DNA from: Proteromonas lacertae
Lineage: Eukaryota > Sar > Bigyra > Opalinata > Proteromonadidae
Length of the DNA: 64,000 nucleotides
Reading direction: 5' to 3'
Assembly (NCBI GenBank): GCA_002245135.1
Contig: NGBS01000009.1
Span: 1-64,000, forward strand
The position numbers and the translations under genes are program-made. Shown one piece after another: positions 23,749 through 35,089 of this stretch (its first letter is position 1; every line of letters starts with the position of its first letter). Below the pieces are notes generated by a model. The model worked only from the letters and a program-made list of their open reading frames with translations. It was not told where the DNA came from and did no database searches.

Positions 23749-26700
23749 CTATGGAAAATCACTCAGAATCACTTTCTTCTTCAACTTCATTATCTTCTTC
23801 TTCTCTTTCATCCATCTTCTTTCTTCTCTTTCATCAGCATTAACTCCTTCATCTTCATTTTCATCATTTCTTAATAATCTCATAAAATGTTTTAAACTCT
23901 TATATTTTTTATCATTCATTATATCTGCATATTTACTTAGCAATTCATTATATAAGCATTCTCTATCAAAATCATTGATTTTATTAACAAATTTCTCATA
24001 ATATTCTAATATTTCAACATTATTATCTTTTATACTTTTCTCTATTCCATTCATTAATGATTTTATGAATAGTTTACTTTTATTCTTTATATAACCTACT
24101 CCCATTAAACGATGAAACTTCTTCACTATCTCATTCATTCTATTATCATTTTATTAATATTATATATATATATATACGATGATGATTTATTTTTATACAT
24201 ATATTCAATAGTTTTAAATATTATTTCATAATAATAATATATCTGTTTTTCTTTTAAAATATTCAACATTTCTTTATAATATATATCATATTGTTTTTGT
24301 TTTACCATCTTTTCTAATATCAAACATATCTCTTTGCTACTTCCATTGTTTAAACCAACATAAAAATAACTTTGCATCAATTCACCTATCTTATTTATAT
24401 CACAATTATTTGAATTATTTAATATCAATTCATTTATATATTTACTCATATAATTATCAATATCTTCATTTTTACTTTTGTAATAAAATATCTCATTTTC
24501 ACTTAATACACTTACGTTTCTACAACATATGCTTCTTAAATTACAGTATAATTGGAATAATTTTATATCATATATATCATTATTATTATCATTATATTTT
24601 TCTATATAAATCATAAAGATGCCATCAATCATTATATATAGTTCATTTATAACATTACTATCTACTGATTCATTATTCTCTACATTATTCATTATTAAAT
24701 GTAATAATGAGTTGATTATGATTGATATACAACTATAAACACATATTTTATCACTTTCATCTATCTCATCTTTTATTTCATTTATATAATTGTATAAAGT
24801 CTTTATAAACTTCATTTCTATCTTCTTTACATCATTGTATTCGATCAAATAACATAATCTTTTTAAACACATATCTCTGTTGACTTTATTATTATTATTA
24901 TTGATTAACTTTAAGGTTTCTTTACAACAGGTTAGATATATATCATTAATTATCTTTTTAACCATCTCTTTAGAATCACTAGAAGTAATTTCTAAACGGC
25001 AAAAACACTTTGAACATTCCATCAATATATCATCTTCCATTTTTATATTGTAGATATCTTTGATAATTTCCAACATTATTCTTAATTCATCTTTACTTAT
25101 ATCACATATTATATTATCTAATTCACATACACTGTACATTCTTATTAACATTTCACATATTCTATTATCATGTTCAAATGAACGAATTAATTCAGGAATT
25201 CTGTTTTTTAAACCATATTTTATTTCATTATATTCTCTTTCTATTTTGGATTTGTTTGGATTTCGTTTTAAACTATCTTCATTGTTGTTTATCTTATCTA
25301 ATAATGACCAGTAACAGCATAACATTAAACTCTATAAAAGAATTATATATATTAATGAAATGTATATATATATACGATATAATATTGATATTCATTAGAT
25401 ATAGGTTGTTTTGGTTCAATTAATAAGTTGTATAACATATTGAAATTTAATATTTCTTTGTTATTATTATAGTTTAATAAACAGTTGGTAAAATTCATTA
25501 TTTTCTCTTCCATATTAATCATATTGTTGTTGTTGTTGTTCTTTTTAAGTGTTTTATCAATTACATCTATTATTCTTATAAACATCTTTTCATAATTATT
25601 TTCTACAGTATCATTGTCTTCATTATTATCATCACATATATCATTCATTAAGAAATTGATTGCACTGTTTTGAATCTTATTATTTTCAATAAATAATAAC
25701 TCGTAGACTTTATAAACCTTTTCATCATCAATATAACTGTATTTATATAATAATTCTAATAGCACCAACACATCACATATCACATTCTCATCTTTATCAT
25801 TTAACATACTGTAAATACGATCAAGAAAATGAGATGTAAATCCACTCATTTCATTCAAAGTTGATTCATTCTTATATAATTGAATTAATACATTCACACT
25901 ACTATCTCTAACTTTAGGCTTCATATCATTCAAACACCAGCCATAATATTTCGTATAATTATCTTTGATATAAACAGTTGGTCTAATAAAGAACCATTTA
26001 CCGAAATATCTCAAACATTCTTCTCTTATTATTTCATTTATATCTTTATAACGATGAACAAAAACACTATTGAATATTGTATTTACTATCTCACATAGGT
26101 AATTCATATTGTTTTCTATATTATTTATATTCATCTCCTTCATTCGGTTATTATTATTATTTTTCTTCTTTCCAGTACCATTACCATTTATACTACTCAT
26201 CTCTAATTCATCGATATCACTCTTATAGTTTTCAATTATTGATAATAATTCTTCACCAATTATTAAACTACTTATTGTACTGATATGTCTTAATTCTTTA
26301 TAACAACAACTACTCATTGAAACTAATAGCCTTATCCATTCTGGTAATAATTCAGCTTCCATTAATATTGTATCTTTACTTTTCATTATTAAATCTCGTA
26401 AGAATCTTTCATATTTATTTCGATATTTCTTTTCGTTTGATTTTGGTTTATTCCATATTGTTTTTTCTTCTGGTTTTTGTTTTAATAAGCCAGCTAAAAT
26501 AAAATCGATATTTAAAGATTTGATATCCTCAATATCATCCATATTCGGTATTGTTTTAAAACCAACCGGATTTAAATACACAAATTAACCAATTTTTGAA
26601 AGCTTCTACTGGATTCGTTCTGAACAGGGAAATAAATTGAGTGGCCAGTTGACTGGACTTGATTGGAGTTAATAAATCTCTTGATAAGTCTAATGTGGAG

Positions 26701-27087
26701 TTCATATACTCATCAATCTAAATTAATTAGAATATAGAGTAAATATACTGTTGAATTCTTTGATTTCTTACTCACTTTGGTTCTTTTGGTTGGCTACAGT
26801 AGAATAGATTATAGATGTTTATATACTGTCGATTCTTCTGATACGTCTGAACTATCATTATCATTTCTTTGATTTGACTTTCTTTTAGTCTAAACAATAA
26901 AAACAGTGTGAATACCTGTGATGATTCATAGTCTGATTCTGATTCAGCTTCATCAAAGCTTATATCCTCGTCAAAATCAATCTCCACATCTCCTCTATCT
27001 TCAACTCTATGGAAGATAATATTAAATCAGTGAAACATACCTCTTTTTAGGAGATATTCTTTTTCTTCCTTTAGTTTTGCCTTTCAT
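23749..27087 (-). CDS. SCC3: Cohesin subunit SCC3/STAG
   Basis: HEAT-repeat cohesin subunit that binds the SMC-kleisin ring and loads it on DNA. The conserved STAG/SCD region is clear: FNSVFVHRYKDINEIIREEC, RYFGKWFFIRPTVYIKDNY and YYGWCLNDMKPKVRDSSVNV. The start at 27087 (MKGKTKGRKRISPKKR) gives a basic then acidic N-terminus (DFDEDISFDEAESESDYES) through four short introns at about 27009-27041, 26889-26914, 26808-26840 and 26721-26751. One T too many near 26570 breaks the frame. Further introns at about 25325-25370 and 24136-24175 connect the helical C-terminus, which ends in a Glu/Lys-rich tail. The length (~1,050 residues) suits the family. Confidence 0.88.
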
Positions 27088-27397
27088 TTAAAACAGTGTG
27101 GGATATTCAATGATTGGATGTAATTGAAAGTGTAAGCGAAATAAAATTAAGTCTATATAAAGCGGTAGAGCTTTTAAAATATTCTTTTTAATTTTCGCGC
27201 CTTTTACTCAAACCTATAAACAAGCTTAAGAATTTTATTTTCTGCTAATTCTTCTCGAATAATTACATTTTCAATTAAATTTATGCAACAACATGCACTA
27301 TATATGAAAATTATGGGAAAATATCAATGAATTAATCCAATCAACAAAAGAATGATTATAAAACTGTAGCAACTTAATGTTAATTCTAATATGTACA
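27088..27397. other. Intergenic region upstream of SCC3
   Basis: About 310 bp between the SCC3 start and the 3' end of the cyclin gene, both minus-strand. It contains a GCGCC-bearing word (TTTTCGCGCCTTTTAC at about 27194). A similar GGCGCGAAAATGAG word lies just upstream of the acidic gene at about 31040. E2F-type sites share the core TTTSGCGC, so these could be cell-cycle elements; this is only a suggestion. Confidence 0.35.
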
Positions 27398-27919
27398 TTA
27401 ATTAGTCTTACAATGGTAAGAAGACTTTAAATACTTTAGACATTTAGAGCAACCATCAGATCCTTCAACATGAAACACTAATTGGTTGTAATATAACACG
27501 TAATCTTCAAGACTGACATACAAATCAAAATTTAGTAAGAAAAGAAACTCCTTTTCTAGATCATTCATTTCACAACCTGATATTCCACCAATTTGTGCAA
27601 AATATGCATTATTGAAAAACTGATCATCAGTATATTTGTTGGCAAGTCTTAAACTATTTGAAAAGTATATTACTATATATAAATTATACCTAGCTAATAG
27701 TAAACGATGTACATTATAAGAATTAACAATAAACTGATGACTTTGGATAATTCGATCGATATAAATCAACGAAATGAGGAAGCACTCATTCGAGCATTTC
27801 AAGTATTCTTTCAATCTATAATGGATAAACCCAAAATCTTACCTTGATAGATAATCTGCAACTCTTATACCTGGAATCTGTTGTGAATGAAATTTTGTGA
27901 TTCTATTGTCATAATGCAT
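27398..27919 (-). CDS. PHO80/P-type cyclin
   Basis: Small cyclin-box protein of the Pho80/cyclin-U type, the regulatory partner of a Pho85/CDK5-like kinase. Visible motifs are HSQQIPGIRVADYLSRL, CFLISLIYIDRI, RLLLAS-LRLANKYTDDQFFN (across a 35-nt intron near 27665), YFAQIGGISGCEMNDLEKEF and LLNFDLYVS. The start at 27919 (MHYDNRITKFHSQQ) uses a 27-nt intron at about 27817-27843. At ~155 residues it matches compact members of the family. Confidence 0.82.
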
Positions 27920-28410
27920 CTATTGTCCATATAAAAAAAAAGAATTATACTTCATCATTTTGATTAACAAGCTTGTCAACCACGCATGATATAACCATAA
28001 TTAATGCTTTTCCAGTCTTCATTGTTGCACACAGTTTGCAGCAAATATAGTGTTACTTTCAAGATTAGGATAAAAAATACTTCTATAAACATAAATAAAA
28101 CTACTATTTTTATACCGATATGTGAATGAAATAAACCTTCAAAACGTCAGGTCTTTAACTCTTATAGATAATGAAAAATCCAACAGAAATGCTATTTTTA
28201 TTCTTCCATTAATTATACTAGAAAAGAGCTTGTTATTCAAATTTATTTCCTTCTTTAGAACGCTAGTATTAGCACAATCGAAATAAAAGTATCTTCTATA
28301 ATATTAATACTCATCAACGATGATTTCAGTGCAAAGAACCAAGCCAAATTAGAAACATCAGAAAATGAAAAATAAGTGATTATATGAACAAATGATGTGA
28401 TTATAACATT
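27920..28410. other. Intergenic region
   Basis: About 490 bp between the cyclin start and the 3' end of the acetyltransferase gene. I see no gene, tRNA or repeat. It holds the cyclin promoter and one CAAGCCAAATTA word at about 28337. Confidence 0.45.
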
Positions 28411-29014
28411 TTAATGATTATTACTTTCAATGGTTTTAGCAATTCTGTCTCTTTCTTCAATATTCTGCCTGTACATTATCCACTCCTTTAGTGCAGCACA
28501 ACCTTCCTTATGATAGAATTCTTGGGATGGAGTATTCCAGTCTAGTACTACAAATTGATATCTCACGCAGTTCATTAACTATTCCATTAGAAGTAGAAAA
28601 ATACTTTAGAAATATGAGAACAAGTTTCGAAAAGTGCTTTACCTAAACCTTGTTTTCTAAACTCTGGATAAACGATTAAATCTTCTAAATAAAAAGCTTT
28701 TCCTTCCCATGTAGAATAGATTGTGTAAAATAAGGCCATTCCAACAACTTTCTTATCACTTTCTCTCTCAGCTAAAATACATCCAAATAAGGGAAATTCA
28801 CCAAAACCATCTTTCAACAGAGTTTCTTCATTGATAAGAACAGCATCAGGAGCTTTTTCATATTCTGCAAGGCAATGAATTAATTTCATCATGTCACCTA
28901 CATCATTTTTGTAGCACTTCGAATATGGTATTCTTTGAAGTGTGTTGAGTAATCCTGTGGATATGGAGAAATCTAAAATCCAAATAAAATGCAACTATAT
29001 ACTTTGCTTGCCAT
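28411..29014 (-). CDS. GNAT acetyltransferase, spermidine/spermine (diamine) N-acetyltransferase-like
   Basis: GNAT-fold enzyme transferring acetyl from acetyl-CoA to an amine. The order LIHCLAEYEKAPD, DGFGEFPLFGCILAER, FYTIYSTWEGKAFYLEDLIV and PEFRKQGLGKALFE (the acetyl-CoA loop) matches the SAT1/SAT2 family closely. A 26-nt intron at about 28565-28590 joins the last exon (VLDWNTPSQEFYHKEGC, then EWIMYR). The start MASK at 29014 is supported by a 30-nt intron and requires one more A in the run near 28910, giving YHIRSATKNDVGDMM. Confidence 0.85.
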
Positions 29015-29127
29015 TTAAAAATGAAATGCAATAAAAAGATTCGTTTCAAAATATTTAGTCCTTTCATAGTAATTCTTTAAAATAAAATCCTAACAAAAAT
29101 AAGTATAGATAAAAGAAAGAATGAAAA

Positions 29128-31016
29128 TTATTTCTTGTTAGAACTACCAAATTTTGCTGAATTTAACAAACTACGTAAAGATTCACTTAATGAACTTTTG
29201 AACAGGCTGTTTGTGGGGTTTAATTCTCTTATTATTACCATAACTACTACGAATAGATGAACTACTTGAATCACGAGAAACACTTGAAAATATATATCCT
29301 TTTGATGATAATTGAGTAATATTTGACATATTAGAACTAGTGGAATTAGATTCAATCATCATTGAATGGGTTCTTTTAAATGCATAACATGAATTACTAT
29401 CTGACCTTGTATAAGATAAAACACTACTAACATTATGTTGATTAGTTGAATGTGTCATATTAATAGGATGAATTGTATTTTTATTATGTTTAATATTACT
29501 ACATCTAATCATATTCAATATTTCTTTAGTTTTATCATCCATAATATCAACTACTTTATTCTTATTCTCTTCGGAAGTTATGATTCCTATTTAATCTCAC
29601 TCTTTCTTCCATTTCTTTTGCTTCTCGTTCTTCTCTTGCTGCTTCATCTTCAGGTGTCTCTTCAAATATGTTTGGAGAATATTCTGGAAATTTCATATCT
29701 TCATCATTATTTTCTTGATTTTTCTTTTTCATATATTTGACCAATGATCTTACAAATACTTCATCATCATCTAAACTTTCATCATAACCCTCATCCTCTG
29801 AATCACTTTCATCACTTTCATCTTCGTCCTTTAATATTGAACGAAGAATGCCATTTCTATCCATCCCTTTACGTTTCATTCTATGATAACCATAAACTAG
29901 TTGCCTTTTGATCCTTCTAATTACTGATTCATCTTTCTCATCTTGTAGTTTGTGTGTTAGTTCTTCTAAGGCTGAGATGTTTATATCTTCATTATTGTCG
30001 TTGGAGATTAGTCCTTCTATATCGATATCTTTATCATCAATATTTTCATCTCCACTATCATCATCACCACTTAATTCTGCTTCATTTTCTACATATTCTG
30101 ATTCTTTTATTTTTGGTTTTGTATTATTGTTATTATTATTATTATTCATTAATAATGTTTGAATGGTGGTTTGATCTTCACCATCACTATCAATTGCTTC
30201 ATTTTCTATTACATTGTTGTTATTATCTTCTTCATCACTAGACAATTCTTCAAATAATTCATTTTCTTCTTTATCTCCTTCATTTCCATCATTATCTTCT
30301 TCATTATTATTATCTCTTATTGTGATATTATTATCTTCCTGTGGTTGCGTTGGTTTTATTTTATGAACTATTTCATTATCTTCATCTATCTCATCTTCAT
30401 CATCATTGATTATTGTTTCATTTATTTCTTCTTTCTCTTCATTTTCTTCCTTTGTTTCTTCTACTTTTTCTTCATTCTCTTCATTCCCATCTTCTTCTTT
30501 TGTTTCTTCCTCCTCTTCTTCTTCATCATCACCACTATATTCTATTTCATCATCACTCTCTTCTTTTTCTACTTCATTTCCATCATTATCTCTCTCTATT
30601 ACCTCTGTATCACTACTATTAATATCAATCTCTTCTCTTTCACTTATTGCCTCCTTATCTTCAACAGTATTCTCATCATTTTCTTTTTCTTCTTCTTTCT
30701 CTGCTATATTCTCTTTAGTTTCTTCATCTTCATCTATACAACATAAATAAAATATGAATATACCAATAATCAACGGAAGTAATGCTTTCTTGGCATTTTC
30801 TTTCCATTCGCCGATTATTCGTCTTCTTCCTGTTTTAGGAACATAATCATGCTGTATAAACACTGTTGTATTATTTTCTTGTCTCTTCTTTTTGAGCATT
30901 TCAAGTAATCTAAAGATTATTGAGTATATATACCTATTACGCTTTAAAGCTATTGGGTCCGGTTTTATTAACTCAATTTCAACATGTTCTGATGGATGAA
31001 CATCCACTTCTGCCAT
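29128..31016 (-). CDS. Very acidic nuclear-type protein, unidentified
   Basis: About 600 residues. The start MAEVDVHPSEHVEIELIKPD at 31016 is followed by two short introns (about 30931-30954 and 30737-30766). The next ~250 residues are almost all Glu/Asp/Asn with runs of Asn. A conserved-looking basic/acidic segment follows (RRIKRQLVYGYHRMKRKGMD, then RSILKDEDESDESDSEDEGY). The Ser/Asn-rich tail is split by two one-base frame breaks near 29565 and 29215. The DRNGILRSILKDEDE part is reminiscent of claspin/Mrc1 replication-checkpoint proteins, but I cannot confirm that. Many antisense open frames here are only shadows of the acidic repeats. Confidence 0.6.
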
Positions 31017-31593
31017 GTTTTTGTTTTAAAAGAAAAAAAGGCGCGAAAATGAGATTAAGTGAATGAGAATGTAATTTTAAATTGTGATATGAAATATGAA
31101 TTATTGAGCATGTTTTTAATACATCTGTGATAAAAGTGAATGAAATAAGTGAAATTCTTTGATTTATTAGTAAAACAGATAATACTTTAAAAAGTATTTA
31201 AAATCGTGACATTACTTGATTGAAACTATTTCTGATCAAAAACCAATTCTATTTCACGAAAATGAAAAACAAAATAGTTCAAGTTTTGGCTTGCCAACGG
31301 ATTTGTTTTAAAAGCAAGTTTTTATAGGAATAAGGTATTTTATCGGTATAATATTCTCTTTTTTCTTATTAAATCTACTGAAAGCATACTGTAATATTGG
31401 TATCGTAGGCTAAAGATTTTTAATTTAGCTAATATTCGATATTTATATCTACTATGGCTTTAATATACATTTTATATTATCTATTTATTTTATTAAACTG
31501 AATAGGAAGAATATAAGTCTATTTTCTCTCTCAAAATTCAATAAATATAGCAGTATATATTATTGTATATAGATAATACTTATAAGTGATTAA
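31017..31593. other. Intergenic region with shared upstream word
   Basis: About 575 bp between two divergent genes. It contains CTTGCCAACGGATTT at 31290-31304, which recurs exactly upstream of the next EGF-repeat gene at 32865-32879. A GGCGCGAAAATGAG word lies near 31040, next to the acidic gene. Confidence 0.5.
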
Positions 31594-32767
31594 ATGAGAA
31601 TATATTACATTACTTTTTATAATTTTATCAATATACGGAAGTCAATGTCCAAATCTTTGTAGTGGACATGGCACATGTAATTCCAATGGTATGTGTAATT
31701 GCTTATCCTCAATGGATGGAAGGTGATTGCTCACAAAGTATACCTATTAATCAATAATTATTTCTCTAGGAACTTGTCCATATGGTGTTAGGAGTAGCTG
31801 ATCCAAATGGTCATGAATCAAAACACGATTTAGAATGTAGTGGTCAAGGTATCTGTGATAGAAGTACAGGATCTTGTCAATGCTTCAATGGTTTTGGAGG
31901 TTCATCCTGTGAGAGAGTGCTATGTCCAAATGATTGTAACGGACATGGTGTTTGTACTCAAGCCAATTATTTGAGTATTGATACAGACACTTATTATTAT
32001 GATCAATATATTAATAGTGATAGAATTGCTAAAGGTAATGATTTTAGTGAAAAATGGGATGGGAATGTGATATATACATGTTTATGTGATCCAGAATATA
32101 CTGGATTTGATTGTGCACAGAAGAAATGTAAGTTGGGATATCAACAGACGAGTTATTGTGATTCTCCATCACAGTATGTTCAAGAAATACTAATTGTAGG
32201 TAAAACTGTTACAGGAGGACAAAATCTAATTAGTGGATGTTTGGCTTATGCGAAATTATACTGATTCATTTGGTAGATCTTGGATTACTAGACCATTTAA
32301 TATATTCAAAGAAACTAATAAACCAACAGGTGATAAAATTACATACGATAATAAATGTGAATGATAAATCAAAATTCCCTTCATTTAAAGAAGCATTAGA
32401 ATCATTACCTGCTGGAGTTATTGATATTGAAAGTATTGATTTTAAACCTTTTAAAACTGGAGATTCAGCATTATCATTACAAATTAAATATGGAAATCAA
32501 CAAACTGGAAAACAAAATGCAATTCAAATAATACAAAACTCAGATTTTAACAAAGGTGATGGTTTTGATGATTCAAATCTTCCTCATGGTATTGTTGAAT
32601 TAAAAGATAATTATCCACTTGATGCAACTATTTTATACCAAGAAACTACATATATCCCACCAGTTGAATGTGCGAATAATGGTTATTGTAATCGTCAATC
32701 AGGTGTGTGTGAATGTTTTGATGGATTTTGGGGGGATGCATGTACAGAGATTGTCCCAGTCATGTAA
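31594..32767 (+). CDS. EGF-repeat secreted protein, copy A (frame-broken)
   Basis: Tandem paralog of the intact gene at 33123. It has a signal-peptide start (MRIYYIT), SQCPNLCSGHGTCNSNGMC, a 30-nt intron near 31740-31770, then LECSGQGICDRSTGSCQC, CPNDCNGHGVCTQANYL, CLCDPEYTGFDCAQKKC, and at the C-terminus CANNGYCNRQSGVCECFDGF. Single-base breaks occur near 31606, 31705, 31788, 32260 and 32357. Four or more indels in 1.2 kb beside a clean paralog could mean a pseudogene, but every break is mendable by one base. The pattern of EGF modules with a central unique region resembles heterokont mastigoneme-like proteins. Confidence 0.6.
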
Positions 32768-33122
32768 TTTATTTTATTATAATTGTATTAGAATGTGTTT
32801 ATTTTTAACATTTCAAAAATAGGTTAATGAAAAAATACCCCACAAAATTTTGATCAAGCCAAAACTTGCCAACGGATTTCTTTCATTTTTTGATTTTAGC
32901 ACGAAATTGAGTATATTATAATATAAAATCCTCTCTTTACTTTTACTGCACTAAATTCTATTGATAGAGCTTATAATATCCTTGTTTATTCACTTACATT
33001 CATTAATCTCGTTGTTATAACTATTTATATCTATTAATTATTCTCAATATTATTTAAATCTATTAATATATGCTTTATAATGATCAACCATTTATTATCT
33101 ATTTTTTAGATTAATAGTAGAA
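32768..33122. promoter_or_regulatory. Upstream region of EGF-repeat copy B
   Basis: About 355 bp. It carries TCAAGCC at 32854-32860, immediately followed by CTTGCCAACGGATTT at 32865-32879; the latter is identical to a word upstream of copy A. Exact 15-bp reuse in A/T-rich DNA suggests a shared control element or recent duplication of the promoter. Confidence 0.45.
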
Positions 33123-34355
33123 ATGAAATATATACAAATATTTTTATTGATATTAGCTGCTTATGGAGCTCAATGTCCAAATCTTTGTAGTAGTCATGGT
33201 AGTTGTAATGCAAATGGTTTGTGTAATTGTTATCCAGGATGGACAGAAGGTGATTGTTCTGCAAGAACATGTCCATATGGTGAAAGAATTGCAGATCCAG
33301 ATGGACACAATGAAGAGAATTACTTAGAATGCAGTGGTCAAGGACATTGCAATAGAGTATCAGGTGAATGTGAATGTTACCCAGGTTATGCAGGTTCGGC
33401 TTGTCACAGAACAGAATGTGTAAATCAATGCAGTGGTCATGGTGTTTGTACAAAAGTTGGTTATTTAGGAATTGAATATAATACATATTTTGATCCATAT
33501 TATTCTGATGAGAATAATAGATTGAGTGATTATAATAGTTGGGATAAAGAGAGTATGTATACTTGTGTTTGTGATAAAGAATATACTGGTTATGATTGTT
33601 CACAGAGAAAATGTGCAACTGGTTATAAAGAAACTAGTGAGTGTGATGTTTCTTCTATTTATACACAAACAATTGCATTATCAAAAAGAAATACTGAATT
33701 GGATGGTTGTTTAGCTTATGCAGAATATACAGATACATTTAATAGAACTTGGTATACAAGACCATTTAATATATTTAAAGATATGACAAATGATGAATAT
33801 ACATCATTAAACAATATTGCAAATAGGAAAGTTAAGTGTGGTAGATATACTCCTCAATTTCCATCATTATTAGAAGCATTGAAAACTTTACCATCAGGAA
33901 CAATTGATGTAACTGAAGTTAGTTTTGAAGTAAGTAGTACAAATGTATTTATTCATATTACATATGGAACTCAACAAACAGGAAGACAACAACCAATTAG
34001 AATTATTACAGCAGAAGATGAACCATTAGCATCAGCTTTAGCTGGAGATGCACAATATTGTGCAAATGTTCCACAAGTCAAACCAATTCAAGAATATAAA
34101 AGTGGTAATTCTGATACTTATAAAGATTTAATTGCAAAATACAAATGTCCTGGTAAAAATGGTAATCCTGACAAATGTAAAGCTGAAGATTTTAAAGCTA
34201 ATTATCTTCATGCCTATGCACTTCCAGTGAAAACAACATATGTTCCACCATTAGAATGTGCCAATAATGGATTATGTGATAGAACATCAGGTTTATGTCA
34301 ATGTTTTGAAGGATATTATGGTTTAGCATGTACTGAAGCTACTCCAGTAGTTTAA
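33123..34355 (+). CDS. EGF-repeat secreted protein, copy B (mastigoneme-like)
   Basis: Intact, intronless 410-residue secreted protein. It has a signal peptide (MKYIQIFLLILAAYGAQ), then EGF-like modules CPNLCSSHGSCNANGLCNC, YLECSGQGHCNRVSGECEC and CVNQCSGHGVCTKVGYLG, then CVCDKEYTGYDCSQRKC. A ~190-residue region follows, with LPSGTIDVTEVSFEV, and a last EGF module (CANNGLCDRTSGLCQCFEGY) just before the stop. Such [CSGxGxC] modules are common in stramenopile extracellular and flagellar-hair proteins; the role in flagellar hairs is inference. No transmembrane segment is visible. Confidence 0.82.
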   Translation: MKYIQIFLLILAAYGAQCPNLCSSHGSCNANGLCNCYPGWTEGDCSARTCPYGERIADPDGHNEENYLECSGQGHCNRVSGECECYPGYAGSACHRTECVNQCSGHGVCTKVGYLGIEYNTYFDPYYSDENNRLSDYNSWDKESMYTCVCDKEYTGYDCSQRKCATGYKETSECDVSSIYTQTIALSKRNTELDGCLAYAEYTDTFNRTWYTRPFNIFKDMTNDEYTSLNNIANRKVKCGRYTPQFPSLLEALKTLPSGTIDVTEVSFEVSSTNVFIHITYGTQQTGRQQPIRIITAEDEPLASALAGDAQYCANVPQVKPIQEYKSGNSDTYKDLIAKYKCPGKNGNPDKCKAEDFKANYLHAYALPVKTTYVPPLECANNGLCDRTSGLCQCFEGYYGLACTEATPVV

Positions 34356-34444
34356 TTTCTATATTTCAATACTTATTATATATTATTATAAATTATTTGA
34401 ATTGTTGTTTTAGTTTTTAATCAAATAATGAAATGAATAAATAA

Positions 34445-35020
34445 TTAACGATTAATAAAATCTTTCTCTTTATCATATGTTACTTCTAATACATCTTCTG
34501 GTAATGTATCTAATGGACCAACTTTAGAAGGTCTTGGACTACTTCTTCTCAATACTTCTGGTGGTTTTGGAACAATTTTACCAGATATCTTTGATACTCT
34601 TACATTTTCCCCATCTATTTTCTCTATTTTAACTTTTGTAGGTTGACTATAAAAAATATTAAATTCATTATTATACTGTGTCTCTGGATCAAGTAATGCT
34701 ACATTTGAATAACTAATTGGCGATTCCATTTCTATTTTACTTCCTACAAGCGATTCGTCACGTTTTATATGTCTTGTATGCTATTTCAATCAGTATATAA
34801 AAAATACAATATTAACACCTTCTACAACCAACTGTTGCTTTTTTCTTAATACCTGAACCACTTTGCCTTGCTTACCTTTTTCTTTCCCACTTATAACTTG
34901 TACCTAACATACTAATCTTAAAAACTATACTGTATCACCTTTTACTATTTTCCATTGCTTTAATGGTTCTGGATATTTTATGTTCCTCATCCTTTTCATG
35001 TGATTTAAGAATCGCTGCAT
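34445..35020 (-). CDS. MRPL24: Mitochondrial ribosomal protein uL24m
   Basis: Large-subunit mitoribosomal protein. The KOW motif region is WKIVKGDTVQVISGKEKGKQ, GKVVQVLRKKQQLVVEGVN, and then YSNVALLDPET, which is characteristic of uL24. The start at 35020 (MQRFLNHMKRMRNIKYP) is supported by two 27-nt introns (about 34902-34928 and 34781-34807) that join the exons exactly. The C-terminal extension (PKPPEVLRRSSPRPSKVGPL) resembles other organellar uL24 proteins. It is divergent from OST3/6, 69 bp away. Confidence 0.9.
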
Positions 35021-35089
35021 TGCAAAAATTGAAATTTATTTTTTTATTGTCAAATCAAAATCAAGCTTTTTGTTGTTTGTTTTGTGAAT

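Noticed and set aside
30345-30750. Plus-strand Ser/Phe/Leu-rich open frames opposite the acidic gene
   Set aside because: These are shadows of Glu/Asp codon runs on the minus strand; no homology or signal feature supports them.
33106-33618. Minus-strand 170-codon open frame across the EGF gene
   Set aside because: It overlaps an intact signal-peptide/EGF gene on the plus strand, and its composition (His, Tyr, Asn) is what the complement of the EGF codons gives.
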